The notes: generated from the sequence alone by a model not told the origin. A stretch of DNA of 64,000 nucleotides from JACCZX01 sp963791315 (GCA_963791315.1 CAWBRQ010000001.1:206097-270096), one strand, 5' to 3'; counted from the stretch's first letter, positions 36,498-46,048 are shown. Numbers and translations: made by a program.

Positions 36498-37601
36498 CTA
36501 TGGCTTCACGGGCTCTTGCCGAATCGGCTCCGGCGGCGGGGGCTCGTTCGGCAGTTGCGCGAGGACGCTGTCCCACACTTCATCGTTGGAGTCGGTGAAC
36601 CGCAGTCGCACCGGTAGCCACTGAAACTCGGGTGCCATCCAGATCTCGACCCTGCGATTTGCATCGGGTCCACGCTTGCGATCGATTTTCAGCGTCATCA
36701 CGTCGGTACCGTTGATGCGAATCGCCTCGAATCCTTCGACGACGAACGAGTAGTTCTCGATGTTGCGGCGAGCGACCGCGAACGTCACCTCGGAGCCCGG
36801 CGAAAATCGCCACGGATACGCCTGTGCCAGCAGCGGCAAATGAAACTGCAACGACAGCGGATCCTGTGTGCCTTCGCCAAACGTCACCGGCTGGCCGGCG
36901 CCGCGCCCGACGAAGCTCACGGTGCTCACCTTCCAATCGAAGTCAGCGTGCAGCTCGCGATTGGCGATCTCGATTTTCTCGATGTAGTTGTTGGGTGCAA
37001 TACCGAATGACTTTAACGTGCCGGTCGACCGCAGATCGAGCAACCCCGCCGGATCGACGGTGCGCAGCCAAAGTTCGTACGTCGCCTTGTCGGGATCGAT
37101 CGACCAATCGACATACGTCAGCGCCGTGATGCCGATTAGCCGTGTGTACGACGTTCGATAGACGATGCGGCCCTTGGTCGGCAACGCCTGCGCGCCGAAA
37201 GGCAGCGCAGTGGGTGGTGCGGCCTGTGCGGTCGGCGGAGGCGGCTCGGCCGCGACCGTCGGCGGGACAGGTGGGGGTTCCGGCGCCGGTTCCGGCGGCG
37301 GCGGTTCGACTATCGGCTCAGGCGCTGGAGCAGGGACGACCGGCGGCGTGATCGTGGGCGCATTGCGTTGGCGCGGTCGTGGCGCCGGCTTTGGCGGCTC
37401 TGCCTTGGGCGTGGGTGCGGGCGGCGCCAGCAGCGAAACCGACAACGTCGTCTGCGTCGCGTCCGGCGGTACGGCTGCGGACAGACCGCGCGAAAAAACG
37501 TACAGCGCCCACACGTGAAGCAGCAGCACCAGAGCAAACACCAGTGCTGCCCGCCCCAAGGACGGGCCTCGCCATCTAAGGCCGAAGACGCGGGTCGACA
37601 T
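36498..37601 (-). CDS. DUF3108 protein with N-terminal anchor and proline-rich linker
   Basis: A 367-residue envelope protein. The N-terminus has one hydrophobic helix (AALVFALVLLLHVWALYVF). Then comes a long low-complexity Pro/Ala/Glu linker of about 90 residues (for example EPPPPEPAPEPPPVPPTVAA), like that of TonB-type proteins, and a C-terminal beta-rich DUF3108 domain (GRIVYRTSYTRLIGITALTY, IENYSFVVEGFEAIRINGTD, RRVEIWMAPEFQWLPVRLRF). DUF3108 proteins are exported and of unclear role. It is convergent with the small-peptide gene and divergent from the FAH-family gene. The ATG at 37601 is the one closest to the membrane helix. Confidence 0.85.
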   Translation of the reverse strand: MSTRVFGLRWRGPSLGRAALVFALVLLLHVWALYVFSRGLSAAVPPDATQTTLSVSLLAPPAPTPKAEPPKPAPRPRQRNAPTITPPVVPAPAPEPIVEPPPPEPAPEPPPVPPTVAAEPPPPTAQAAPPTALPFGAQALPTKGRIVYRTSYTRLIGITALTYVDWSIDPDKATYELWLRTVDPAGLLDLRSTGTLKSFGIAPNNYIEKIEIANRELHADFDWKVSTVSFVGRGAGQPVTFGEGTQDPLSLQFHLPLLAQAYPWRFSPGSEVTFAVARRNIENYSFVVEGFEAIRINGTDVMTLKIDRKRGPDANRRVEIWMAPEFQWLPVRLRFTDSNDEVWDSVLAQLPNEPPPPEPIRQEPVKP

Positions 37602-37696
37602 GATCAATTTGGACTTGCTGGCCGCGAAAGCGTGCGGCGCATCGAACCAATTTGCGAACGCTAAGATACCGTGGATATGCTCGGGTCGATCGCTCA

Positions 37697-38698
37697 ATGA
37701 AGCTAGCAACACTGACGGACGGCTCGCGTGACGGACAACTGGTCGTCGTCTCGCGCGATTTATCACTGGCGGTTATCGCCACAGCGGTGACATCGCGGCT
37801 GCAAAGCGTGCTCGACGACTGGGACTTTTTCGCACCGCAACTCGAGGATGTGTATCAAACCCTGAACGAAGGCCGCGCACGCCACGCGTTTGCATTCGAC
37901 TCGAAGCGGGCGATGGCACCGCTGCCGCGTGCGTACCAGTGGGCCGACGGGTCGTCTTACGTGAATCATATCGAGCTGGTGCGTAAGGCGCGCGGTGCCG
38001 AGATGCCGCCGTCGTTCTGGACCGACCCGCTGATGTATCAAGGCGGCAGTGACGATCTGCTCGGACCGCACGACGACATCGTGTGTCCGAGCGAAGAGCA
38101 CGGCATCGACTTCGAAGCCGAGGTTGCGGTGGTCACCGGCGACGTACCGATGGGATCGAAGCCGAAGGCGATCGGGCCGTATATTCGTTTGGTGATGCTG
38201 GTCAACGACGTCAGCTTGCGCAATTTGATCCCGGCGGAGCTCGCCAAGGGCTTCGGATTTTTTCAGAGCAAGCCCGCCACTGCTTTCTCACCGGTTGCGA
38301 TCACGCCTGATGAGCTCGGCGATGCGTGGCGTGACAGTAAGGTTCATCGGCCGCTGACGGTGCATTGGAACGGCACCAGAGTCGGCGAGCCGAACGCGGG
38401 CAACGATATGACGTTCAATTTCTCGCAGCTGATCGCGCATGTTGCCAAAACGCGCAACGTACGCGCCGGATCGATCATCGGCTCCGGCACCGTGTCGAAC
38501 GTCGACCGCAGCCGCGGCTACTGCTGCATCGCTGAGAAGCGCAGCCTTGAAATGATCGAGCAAGGCGCCGCAAAGACTCCGTTTATGAAGTACGGCGATC
38601 AGGTTCGCATCGAGATGTTCGATGAAGCCGGACGATCAATTTTCGGAGCGATCGAGCAGAAGGTAGTGCCATTGCAGCGCAGATCGGAGGCCGCATGA
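37697..38698 (+). CDS. Fumarylacetoacetate hydrolase family protein
   Basis: A 333-residue FAH-fold hydrolase. The metal site is in EHGIDFEAEVAVVTGDVPMG (the E-x-E pair and aspartate) and the fold is confirmed by KPKAIGPYIRLVMLVNDVSL, KGFGFFQSKPATAFSPVAIT and the C-terminal GSGTVSNVDRSRGYCCIAEK. The family cleaves C-C bonds in beta-diketo or acylpyruvate acids, or decarboxylates them. The 333-residue form is the bacterial type often listed as fumarylacetoacetase of tyrosine/homogentisate breakdown. It overlaps the PhaM-like gene by 4 bases. The ATG at 37697 begins directly with the first strand (KLATLTDGSRDGQL). Confidence 0.9.
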   Translation: MKLATLTDGSRDGQLVVVSRDLSLAVIATAVTSRLQSVLDDWDFFAPQLEDVYQTLNEGRARHAFAFDSKRAMAPLPRAYQWADGSSYVNHIELVRKARGAEMPPSFWTDPLMYQGGSDDLLGPHDDIVCPSEEHGIDFEAEVAVVTGDVPMGSKPKAIGPYIRLVMLVNDVSLRNLIPAELAKGFGFFQSKPATAFSPVAITPDELGDAWRDSKVHRPLTVHWNGTRVGEPNAGNDMTFNFSQLIAHVAKTRNVRAGSIIGSGTVSNVDRSRGYCCIAEKRSLEMIEQGAAKTPFMKYGDQVRIEMFDEAGRSIFGAIEQKVVPLQRRSEAA

Positions 38699-39360
38699 CA
38701 ACCAAGCGTTCCGGCAGTTTGCCTTTCATCAATCCGGTCGGCGACAGTCTTGAACTGATGAAAAAGATGTGGGGCTTCGCCGGGCTTCCCGGATTACCGA
38801 GCGCAGGAAACCTCGCGTCGATGGCCGCGCGTATTCCGCAGCAACTGCCGAATATGTTCGCACCCACGCTGGACGTCAACGAGCTTGAAAAACGTATCGC
38901 CGATCTACGCGCGGTCGAGCAGTGGCTTGAGCTGAACGCCGGCATACTGCGCACGACGATTCAAAGCCTCGAGGTGCAACGCGCGACGATTGCAACGCTA
39001 AAGGGGATCAGTGGCGCGATGATGGCACCGATGCTCGGCCGACCCGAAACATCGCCGAGTGCTGCCGCGGAATCCACCGCCCGAAGTCGCGCTCGGGCTT
39101 GCTGCGATGAAGGCCGAAGAGTCAAGCTCGGCTCTTGCGGTTCCGGCACCGCCGCGCCGAAGAAATCGCGCCGGCGTCCAAGCAAGCCGCTATCCAATCA
39201 ATCAGCGGCCGCCGCTGCGCCGCTAAACCCCGCTGCCTGGTGGAGCACGTTGCAGGACCAATTCACGAAGATCGCGACCGCCGCCACCACCAGTCCGAGC
39301 GCAACGCCCGCAAAAGCTGCCAAGAAGAAGGCAGCGAAGCGCCGTAAGAAGCGCAGCTAG
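38695..39360 (+). CDS. phaM: PhaM-family PHA granule regulatory protein
   Basis: A 221-residue protein of the PhaM family, which binds and activates PHA synthase and tethers granules to DNA in Burkholderiales. It opens with NPVGDSLELMKKMWGFAGLP and DVNELEKRIADLRAVEQWLE, typical of the family, and ends in a lysine-rich DNA-binding tail (AAKKKAAKRRKKRS). Residues about 122-170 (rich in Arg, Cys and Ser) look unlike the family. In the next frame the same bases give EVALGLAAMKAEESSSALAV, a more natural linker, so a compensating indel pair near 39,060 and 39,180 is possible. The start overlaps the FAH gene stop (ATGA). Confidence 0.8.
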   Translation: MTTKRSGSLPFINPVGDSLELMKKMWGFAGLPGLPSAGNLASMAARIPQQLPNMFAPTLDVNELEKRIADLRAVEQWLELNAGILRTTIQSLEVQRATIATLKGISGAMMAPMLGRPETSPSAAAESTARSRARACCDEGRRVKLGSCGSGTAAPKKSRRRPSKPLSNQSAAAAAPLNPAAWWSTLQDQFTKIATAATTSPSATPAKAAKKKAAKRRKKRS

Positions 39361-40610
39361 CCAATCGGCTCTTCGATGATCGGTACTGCGGGCGCGGCAT
39401 CGAGCGTCTCGATACTGCCGACCCACCATATCGCCACCAGTGTGGCGGCCGCCGCAATCCATCCGACCCAGTTGTAGTGCAAGAGCGCGCCCGACGGCAG
39501 GCGCTGGACCAGCGTCCCGCTCAAGGTAGCCGCCAATGCCGGAACCGATCTGCATCACCGAACCGTTCAACGTCATGAAGGCCGCGCGTCCGCCGGGACG
39601 AGCCGCGCTCGTGACGACCGCCATGCCAGGCACCATCCGTCCTGACACCAGAACGAAGAACAAGACGGCAATGGCGAGTGTTCCAAACAGCGATAACGTC
39701 GGCGCGTGCGTGACCATTAACAGCGGTGCTATCGACATCGCCGCAATCCAGCGATACACCTTGCGCTTTCCCGAACGGTCGGCCCAGCGCCCGAACCAGC
39801 GTGCGGTGAAGAAAGTAGCGACACCCCCTGCCAGGTACACCAGAGGCAATTGCGCTTCGGGCAGGCCCATATTCGACGTCATGTACAGACTGATGTACGG
39901 AATCACCATGAAGCCCGAGATCATCATCAGCAGCGTGAACAGAAACGCGCGTAAGTGATTGGGAAAGGTGAGCGTGCGCAGGAACTCGCTCCACAGCGCG
40001 CGTTCATGTTGCTTCTCGGCCGCGATATCGACCACATGCGAAACGTTCGGCAGCGTGCGCCGCGCGATCCACGCGTTGATCGCGCCAGAGACTGCAACGA
40101 GGACAAACGCAGCGCGCCAGTTGAATGCGTTCGACAGCAGCAACGCGAGCGGCACGCCCGCCACGGTCGCGATGGCAAATGAAGTCATCACCACGCCCGT
40201 GGCGTGTCCGCGCCGCGCTTCGGGAATCGTGTCGCCAATGACGGTGAATATGACGCCGTAGAGCACGCCCCCGAACATGCCGGCGAGGGCGCGCGCGATG
40301 AGCAGCAGCGGGAAGCTCTGCGCGCTGGCGGTGACAGCCGCCGAGCGCGACGAAGCCCACGTACACCGCGAGCAGCAGTCGCTTGCGCTCGAACCTCTCG
40401 ATAACTACCGCAGCGACAATGCCCGCAATCGCACGCGGCAAACGTGTAGGCAGAAATGAGCCAGCCGAACTGTTGCGTGCTCAGCTCGAACACCCGCGTG
40501 AACTGCGGCGCGAGAGGCATGATCACCATGAAATCGAGCGCGGTGGTGAACTGGATTGCCGCCAGAGTCAGCAGCATGCGGCGCTCGCGCGCCGGGTCGA
40601 GGGTCTGCAC
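39357..40610 (-). CDS. MFS transporter, three frameshifts
   Basis: A major facilitator permease of about 417 residues. The first helices (MLLTLAAIQFTTALDFMVIM, then PLAPQFTRVFELSTQQFGW) are followed, after a shift near 40,430, by the ERFERKRLLLAVYVGFVALG segment in another frame. A second shift near 40,310 leads into GVLYGVIFTVIGDTIPEARR and most of the protein, and a third near 39,525 leads to the end (GGYLSGTLVQRLPSGALLHY and IIEEPIG). Twelve helices are expected. The DFMVIMPL start is typical of the sugar-efflux and drug:H+ antiporter branch (AraJ-like). Its last codon overlaps the PhaM stop on the other strand, and the SDR gene lies 11 bases upstream. Confidence 0.85.
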
Positions 40611-40621
40611 GTGACGTTGCG

Positions 40622-41404
40622 CTACACGGTGTAGTTCAGTGCGAGCCTTCCACCGTCGGGATACACCGTGGTTCCGGTCATGTACGACGCATCGTCGCTG
40701 GCAAGAAACAACGCGACCTTCGCGATCTCATCGGGCTCACCCAGGCGTTGCAGCGGTGTGCGCGACATGATGCGGTTGCGCGCCGGGCCATCGGTCAACA
40801 CCGCTTTCTTCAGCATGTCGGTGGCGATCGATCCGGGGCCTATCCCCATTACGCGAATTCCGTGCGGCGCAAGCGCCAGCGCCATCACTTTCGTTAGCTG
40901 ATTGAGCCCGCCCTTGCTGACCGTGTACGCCACCTGATTCGGTATCGCCACGACTGAATTGATGCTCGACATGTTGATGATGACGCCGCGCTGACCGTCG
41001 GCTCGCGCAGGTTGCGACGCCATGCGGCGTGCGCCCGCCTGTCCGCACAGAAACGCACCTTTCAAATTGACGCGCAGCACGCGATCGAAATCTTCCTCCG
41101 CCAGCTCCAGAAACTCGGCACCGTGCACGATCCCCGCGTTATTGACAACGATGTCGATCCGATCGAATTGCGTGACCGCTTTATCGATCAACGCCGTGCA
41201 ATCGCGCGCAACGCCAACATCGGCACGCTGAAAAATCGCGTTACCACCGGCGCTGACGATCTCGTCGACCAGCGCTAACGCGCTGGTTTCATTGACGTCG
41301 CCGATCACGACCTTCGCGCCTTGCGCGGCAAATAAACGCGCGCAGGCGGCGCCAATCCCCTGCGCCGCGCCGGTGATAACCGCTACTCGTTCAGCTAGCT
41401 TCAT
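40622..41404 (-). CDS. SDR-family NAD(P)-dependent oxidoreductase
   Basis: A 260-residue short-chain dehydrogenase, intact. Cofactor loop TGAAQGIGAACARLF, NNAGIVHGAEF, catalytic serine in INMSSINSVV, and YTVSKGG (Tyr-x3-Lys). The C-terminus (MTGTTVYPDGGRLALNYTV) is typical. It is in one minus-strand operon with the MFS gene (11 bases) and divergent from the RraA-family gene, with uronate dehydrogenase genes beyond it. A sugar-acid or sugar-lactone alcohol substrate is likely but cannot be named. Confidence 0.93.
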   Translation of the reverse strand: MKLAERVAVITGAAQGIGAACARLFAAQGAKVVIGDVNETSALALVDEIVSAGGNAIFQRADVGVARDCTALIDKAVTQFDRIDIVVNNAGIVHGAEFLELAEEDFDRVLRVNLKGAFLCGQAGARRMASQPARADGQRGVIINMSSINSVVAIPNQVAYTVSKGGLNQLTKVMALALAPHGIRVMGIGPGSIATDMLKKAVLTDGPARNRIMSRTPLQRLGEPDEIAKVALFLASDDASYMTGTTVYPDGGRLALNYTV

Positions 41405-41447
41405 GGACTCTCAAGTGTGCAGTATGGCAAGCTTCTCTCAATCGCAT

Positions 41448-41475
41448 TCTTGCATTGATAACGTGCATTGCAAGA
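41448..41475. promoter_or_regulatory. Inverted repeat between the divergent SDR and RraA-family genes
   Basis: TCTTGCA and TGCAAGA form a perfect 7-bp inverted repeat with a 14-base spacer inside the 91-bp divergent promoter region. Spacing fits a dimeric LysR- or LacI-type site that could control both genes. No regulator gene is next to it. Confidence 0.35.
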
Positions 41476-41495
41476 TTCCTCCAACAGGAGACACC

Positions 41496-42224
41496 ATGGA
41501 TACGGAAGCCTTGCCGCTTGACGACGCCGTTGCTCGCACGCTGTCCGGAGTGACAACAGCGACGCTGACCACCGTGCTGCTCAAAAAAGGGCTGCGCAAC
41601 GTGTGGATGCGCGGATCGCGATCGCTGCGCTCAGGGCAAGGACGCGTTGTCGGACGTGCGTTCACGCTGCGTTTCGTACCCGTGCGCGAGGACCTCGCCA
41701 CGCCGGAGTCGTGGAACTCACCGATCTCGACGCGAGCCGCGATCGAGAAAATGCCAGCAGGCTGTTTGGTCGTGGTGGATGCCATGGGCGTCACGGACGC
41801 CGGCATTTTTGGCGACATCCTGTGCGCACGCATGAAGAAGCGCGGCGTCGCCGGCTTGATTACCGATGGCACCGTGCGCGACATGGCGGGCGTGCTCAGC
41901 ACCAACTTACCGGTGTGGTGCAACGGTGTTGCTGCGCCGCCTTCGGTAGCGGGCCTCACGTTCGTTGGTTGGCAGCAGCCGATTGGCTGCGGCGGCGTGG
42001 CCATCTTCCCGAACGATGTAGTGGTGGCGGACGATGACGGCGCGGTGGTGATACCCGCGGCGCTATTGGATCAGGTGATTGCGGCCTCGGTCGAACAGGA
42101 GCGTCTGGAGGGCTGGATCATGGGCCAGGTCGAATCCGGGCAAGCACTGCCCGGGCTATACCCGCCGAACGAGGTGAACAAAGCTGCGTACCAAGTGTGG
42201 GCGAGCAAACAGGCTGACGGTTAA
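41496..42224 (+). CDS. RraA/4-hydroxy-4-methyl-2-oxoglutarate aldolase family protein
   Basis: A 242-residue protein of the RraA-like fold. It carries the family core DAMGVTDAGIFGDILCARMK, GVAGLITDGTVRDMAG (with the Arg-Asp pair that binds metal and substrate) and PIGCGGVAIFPNDVVVADDD. In catabolic neighbourhoods this fold usually acts as an HMG/CHA-type aldolase or oxaloacetate decarboxylase that releases pyruvate; true RraA inhibits RNase E. With uronate dehydrogenase and a lactonase-like gene beside it, an aldolase role is preferred. An ACAGGAG ribosome site precedes the ATG at 41496. Confidence 0.85.
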   Translation: MDTEALPLDDAVARTLSGVTTATLTTVLLKKGLRNVWMRGSRSLRSGQGRVVGRAFTLRFVPVREDLATPESWNSPISTRAAIEKMPAGCLVVVDAMGVTDAGIFGDILCARMKKRGVAGLITDGTVRDMAGVLSTNLPVWCNGVAAPPSVAGLTFVGWQQPIGCGGVAIFPNDVVVADDDGAVVIPAALLDQVIAASVEQERLEGWIMGQVESGQALPGLYPPNEVNKAAYQVWASKQADG

Positions 42225-42229
42225 GCGGA

Positions 42230-43066
42230 TCAGCGAAAGCCGTACAGCTCGGCGGGGTTGTCGACCAGGATTTTTCTGCGCGTCGCATCGTCCGGCGCCC
42301 AATCCAATAACAGGTCGATTAGATCGGCGTCGTCCGGAATGGCGTCCCGCGGAGCTGACGGGTGCGGCCAGTTGCTTGCCCACAGCATGCGTTCCGGCGC
42401 GTGCTTCACCAGCGCCCTGGCGAGACGACTAACGTCTTCGTACTTCGGTGCGCCGCTTTTCGAAGTCTCATACGGCGCCGAGAGCTTCACCCAGCAGCGC
42501 CCGGTGTCGAGCAGGCCTAGCAATGATTTGAATGCTTCATGGTCAGGAGTGACGGGTTCCAGATATTTCCCGTTGTGATCAATGACGAATTTGCCTGGAA
42601 GCTTCTTAATCGTGTCTTCGAATTGCGGCAGCTCGCGACCGTCAAGTTGAATGTTGGCGTGCCAACCGGCCGGATGCACACGCGCCATCACATCGTGCAT
42701 GCGATCGAAGCCAACCGCGCCCCACGGCAGCTGAAAGATGCGTTGCGCAATGATCCCGCCCTCGGTCAGCCACGCAATATCGGCGTCTGACACGCCCGGT
42801 TTGACGACACCGACGCCTTTGGCGCCAGGCCCGAGTGCGTTGATCGCCGCCAGCGTCACGCGATTGTCGTCCTGATAGGCGTTGGGCTGCACCACGATCA
42901 CGCGCGACAGGCCAAGGCGCTGCTGCACCTCCCGATACTGTCCCTCACGGAAGTTTCCGGGCAATGGAGGGCCGCCAGCCGCGGCTGGAACCTGGCTGTC
43001 GTAAATGTGCATGTGCGTGTCGGTCGCGCCGGCCGGCACCGTCAGCTTCGGTTTGCGGACGCTCAT
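42230..43066 (-). CDS. Amidohydrolase, lactone isomerase/hydrolase type (COG3618)
   Basis: A 278-residue TIM-barrel amidohydrolase. It has the strand-1 motif GATDTHMHIYD (HxH), a middle HANIQLDG, HNGKYLEP (histidine of strand 6) and the catalytic aspartate region LWASNWPHPSAPRD. This branch includes 2-pyrone-4,6-dicarboxylate lactonase and D-galactarolactone isomerase. It overlaps the uronate dehydrogenase gene (ATGA at 43063-43066), which makes a lactone of uronates, so isomerisation or opening of the aldarolactone is the best guess. It is convergent with the RraA-family gene. Confidence 0.87.
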   Translation of the reverse strand: MSVRKPKLTVPAGATDTHMHIYDSQVPAAAGGPPLPGNFREGQYREVQQRLGLSRVIVVQPNAYQDDNRVTLAAINALGPGAKGVGVVKPGVSDADIAWLTEGGIIAQRIFQLPWGAVGFDRMHDVMARVHPAGWHANIQLDGRELPQFEDTIKKLPGKFVIDHNGKYLEPVTPDHEAFKSLLGLLDTGRCWVKLSAPYETSKSGAPKYEDVSRLARALVKHAPERMLWASNWPHPSAPRDAIPDDADLIDLLLDWAPDDATRRKILVDNPAELYGFR

Positions 43067-43884
43067 TTTTTTCTCTTCTTCTTCGGCAGCGGTGCCGGGT
43101 TCAGTACTTCCTCGGCCACGGTGAAAATTCCGCCCTGGTACATCTCGGCGGTGGGGTCGCCACCGGGCTTCTCGCGCTCCAAAACTTCCTTCGCGTAGTC
43201 CTCGGCGTCATCCATCGGTTTGTAGCCTAGCCGGTAGGCATTCGAGTTGTCGTACCAGCTGCGCTTGTTGCCCGACACGCCGTAAACGATTTCGAATCGG
43301 ATATCCGGATGCTCGATGCCGATCGTGACGAGCTGCGCCAGATCGCGCGGAGAAAGCCAGATAGACAGTCGCCGCTTGTCGATCGGCACTGGGTTGACGT
43401 TACCCACGCGTATGCAGAACACCTGCATGCCGTATTTGTCGGCGTACAAGCTGCCGAGCGCTTCGCCGAAGACCTTGGAGACGCCGTAGCGACCGTCGGG
43501 TTTTGGATAGACGCGGTGGTCGATGGTTTGATCGCGCCGGTAAAAGCCCGTCGCGTGATTCGACGTAGGGAAAAGGATCCGCCTGACGCCGTTCCGGTGC
43601 GCCGCCTCGAACATGTTGTAGCAGCCAATGATGTTGGCGTTGAGGATCGCGCTCCACGGACCTTCGACCGAGTAGCCGCCGAGATGCACGATCGCGTCGA
43701 CACCCTTCGTGATGCGAAGGGCATCGGAGAATTTCGAGATATCCGCGCGAACGAATTTTTCTTCGCGGTTGATTTTTTTCAGCGAACGAAGATCGGAAAC
43801 CTTCAACACATACTTCCCTGCCAATTCACGCCGCAGGTGCGTGCCGACGTCACCCGCGGCGCCGGTAATCAGAATGGTCTTCAT
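43063..43884 (-). CDS. udh: Uronate dehydrogenase-like NAD-dependent oxidoreductase
   Basis: A 273-residue extended-SDR protein. The cofactor loop is ITGAAGDVGTHLRREL, then IVHLGGYSVEGPW and ANIIGCYNMFEAA, the catalytic TSNHATGFYRRD and YGVSKVFGE (Tyr-x3-Lys), and a C-terminal NKRSWYDNSNAYRLGYKPMD. These match uronate dehydrogenases such as that of Agrobacterium, which oxidise D-galacturonate/D-glucuronate to aldarolactone. A lysine-rich C-terminus (PLPKKKRKK) is unusual. The following lactone-isomerase-like gene overlaps it, so the pair forms the first two steps of oxidative uronate catabolism. Confidence 0.82.
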   Translation of the reverse strand: MKTILITGAAGDVGTHLRRELAGKYVLKVSDLRSLKKINREEKFVRADISKFSDALRITKGVDAIVHLGGYSVEGPWSAILNANIIGCYNMFEAAHRNGVRRILFPTSNHATGFYRRDQTIDHRVYPKPDGRYGVSKVFGEALGSLYADKYGMQVFCIRVGNVNPVPIDKRRLSIWLSPRDLAQLVTIGIEHPDIRFEIVYGVSGNKRSWYDNSNAYRLGYKPMDDAEDYAKEVLEREKPGGDPTAEMYQGGIFTVAEEVLNPAPLPKKKRKK

Positions 43885-43904
43885 GAATTCGCAGAGTCAA
43901 TGGC

Positions 43905-44340
43905 CTACAACACACCTTTTGGAAACGTAAGAACGAAGCCGAGCCACAGGCCCACCAGCAGGATGAAACTTGCTGCGAATGCCGCCAGGCGGTGCAACAC
44001 GTTGTTATAGGTGGTGTGGATGATGCTATGCGCGACGCGCAAGCCGAAATAGCACCAAGCACCGATCACAAGCCAGGGCGGCACATACGACGCGGCAATC
44101 GCACACGCGACCAGTGCATAGAACAGAACAGGTGTTTCAAACAGATTGCGGAAGTTATCCGCCGCTTGAACGTTCTCTAAGTTAGCGGCCATCGTCCGGG
44201 AGGTTGCCGCCTTTTGCGGATGCAGACGCTTCTGGCGCATCTCCTGAACGCGGCTGTCCAACATATAGAACGCCGACGGCGAGCGTGAGCAGCACCATGC
44301 AGAGCGTGACAACTAGCAGATTGAAGCCGTTCGGTGTCAT
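43905..44340 (-). CDS. MAPEG-family membrane protein, one frameshift
   Basis: A protein of about 144 residues with four membrane helices. The first lies in one frame (MTPNGFNLLVVTLCMVLLTL) and the rest, after a shift near 44,270, in another (ANLENVQAADNFRNLFETPV, CAIAASYVPPWLVIGAWCYF, RVAHSIIHTTYNNVLHRLAA). NFRNLFETPVLFY and the RVxHSxxH pattern are the core of the MAPEG family (glutathione-linked membrane enzymes). Bacterial members are often of unknown role. Gene order does not suggest a link to the uronate genes. Confidence 0.82.
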
Positions 44341-44398
44341 AGGCTGTCAACTCCGGGAGAGTCTCCGGACCCTCCCGGATTCATTTAGGGCAATCTCA

Positions 44399-45915
44399 TC
44401 AGGGTACTAACAGGTTCGCGCAATGGCCCGGTTGCGACGGACTCTGCGCGATGGCTCCTCCCTTGGGTATGCACTGGCTGGGTGGCAGCGGCGTATTGGA
44501 CTCGACATGATCCACCAGCAGGTCGAAGGCTCTTTGTGCATGCGGCTGGATAATGACCAGTTGCGGAAACAAAGGCACGTAGCTCTCGATGTGATTGCCG
44601 TTCTGCACTTCGTAGAGTCGGTACTGCGCGTTGCGCTTGTCATTGTTGCCCTTGCGCGAGGCATCGACCGCCGCCTCGTAGGCACGCGCCTGGGTCTTGA
44701 CCGGCAACAGGGCGTCCATGGTGCCCGCCACCGTAACCAAGGGCTTCTTGATCTTCCCGGTGGTCTCGAGTCGCTGCGACGTCAACGAATACGCCGGGCA
44801 CCGTAATCCGCGCCAGGTAATCGTAGTTGCCGAGCCCGGCTGTGTACGTCGGATACGTCGGATCAAAGCGCTTCTGCCACTGGCACGCAGTGACCTCCCA
44901 GAACTGCGCGTTGTAGCGGCCCCATAGTGAATCCACCGGCGTCACCGCGCGGTTCACGATATCCGGCGGATAACCGGCCGCCAGTATGTTCTGCGCCGCC
45001 TGGCTGTTGGGATCGTAATTCGACGCGACGTAGTCGGGGAAATTGCGTATCGCCGGTGGCAGGTCGATCAGGATGTTGGGCCCATACGGATTGATGTAGG
45101 TGCCTTCCCAGTCCACGCCTCCGTCAAACAGATTGGGCGCCTCTTCCATCGCGCGCCGCACTTGATAGCCGCCGTTGGACGTGCCTACGGCATAGGTACG
45201 CCGAGGCGAGTTGTTGTAACTCACCTTCACCGCCTTCTGCGCGAGGTCAGCGGTCTTCAACATGTAGTCCGTCCATTGCGTGAAGGGCTTGGCCGGATCG
45301 TTGTCGTAGAAGTGGACCCAGACTGTGAGAGGCCGGGATTCAGCCGGCACGACAGCGGATCGCTTGCCGGTTGTGTCGCAGAGGCGAGCGATACCAGGTA
45401 CAGGTTGAGCACGCCCTTGTTCTGCGACGCGTACGCATATCCCATGGGCAGAACGTAATCGCTCCACGCCCAGTCGCCGTTGTATTCGCTGCGCGTGCCG
45501 GACGCGCCCGCCACAACCAGCTTGCCGTTCCAGTTGTCGGGAAAGCGGAGTACGAATCGCGCTTCCTTGGTCGGATCATCAGCGAACCAACCACCGACCT
45601 GGATTCCCGGCACCGGCGTTGACGTGGGCGTCGGCCCGTTGGAAATGACGCCCCGGTCGGTGATGGGCGTGAAGCTGTTGGCACCCGCCAACAATCCGGC
45701 AATGGAGTGCCGTCGGCAAACGTGGTGATGGAATTATTGGCCGGCGTTGTTTGCGGGTTATTGGTTCTCAAATCGCTGCTGTGAAAGCAGACAACACCCA
45801 CCGCCTTGCCGAGCAGGAACTGTTCGATTTCGGGACAACTGGGCGCGGCAGATACCACCGCAGACCACAGCAGCGAACCCAGCAAGACACTCACTCGAAT
45901 TGCGATTGTTTCCAT
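44399..45915 (-). CDS. Secreted alpha/beta hydrolase (tannase/oligomer-hydrolase-like), three frameshifts
   Basis: An exported hydrolase of about 505 residues. The signal peptide (RVSVLLGSLLWSAVVSAAP) is intact. The body is split near 45,680, 45,345 and 44,790. The nucleophile elbow is in YAVGTSNGGYQVRRAMEEAP, the acid in VAGTMDALLPVKT, and the histidine in VQNGNHIESYVP. Large inserted loops and the Cys-rich end (PPSQCIPKGG, QPGHCANLL) recall tannase/feruloyl esterases and 3-hydroxybutyrate-oligomer hydrolases. The substrate is not known. Each break is one base and the frames rejoin, so sequence error is likely. Confidence 0.75.
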
Positions 45916-46048
45916 TTATTTCCATCCTCCTTGAACTGATGTGAGCGAAAATTCCGAGCAGAAACGTCAAGAAATTCAGATCGGTAGGCGTGAGCCCATA
46001 TCCAATTGGCAAACCTCCTTACGTTCCTGCGTGAATCAGCCGGCTGCT

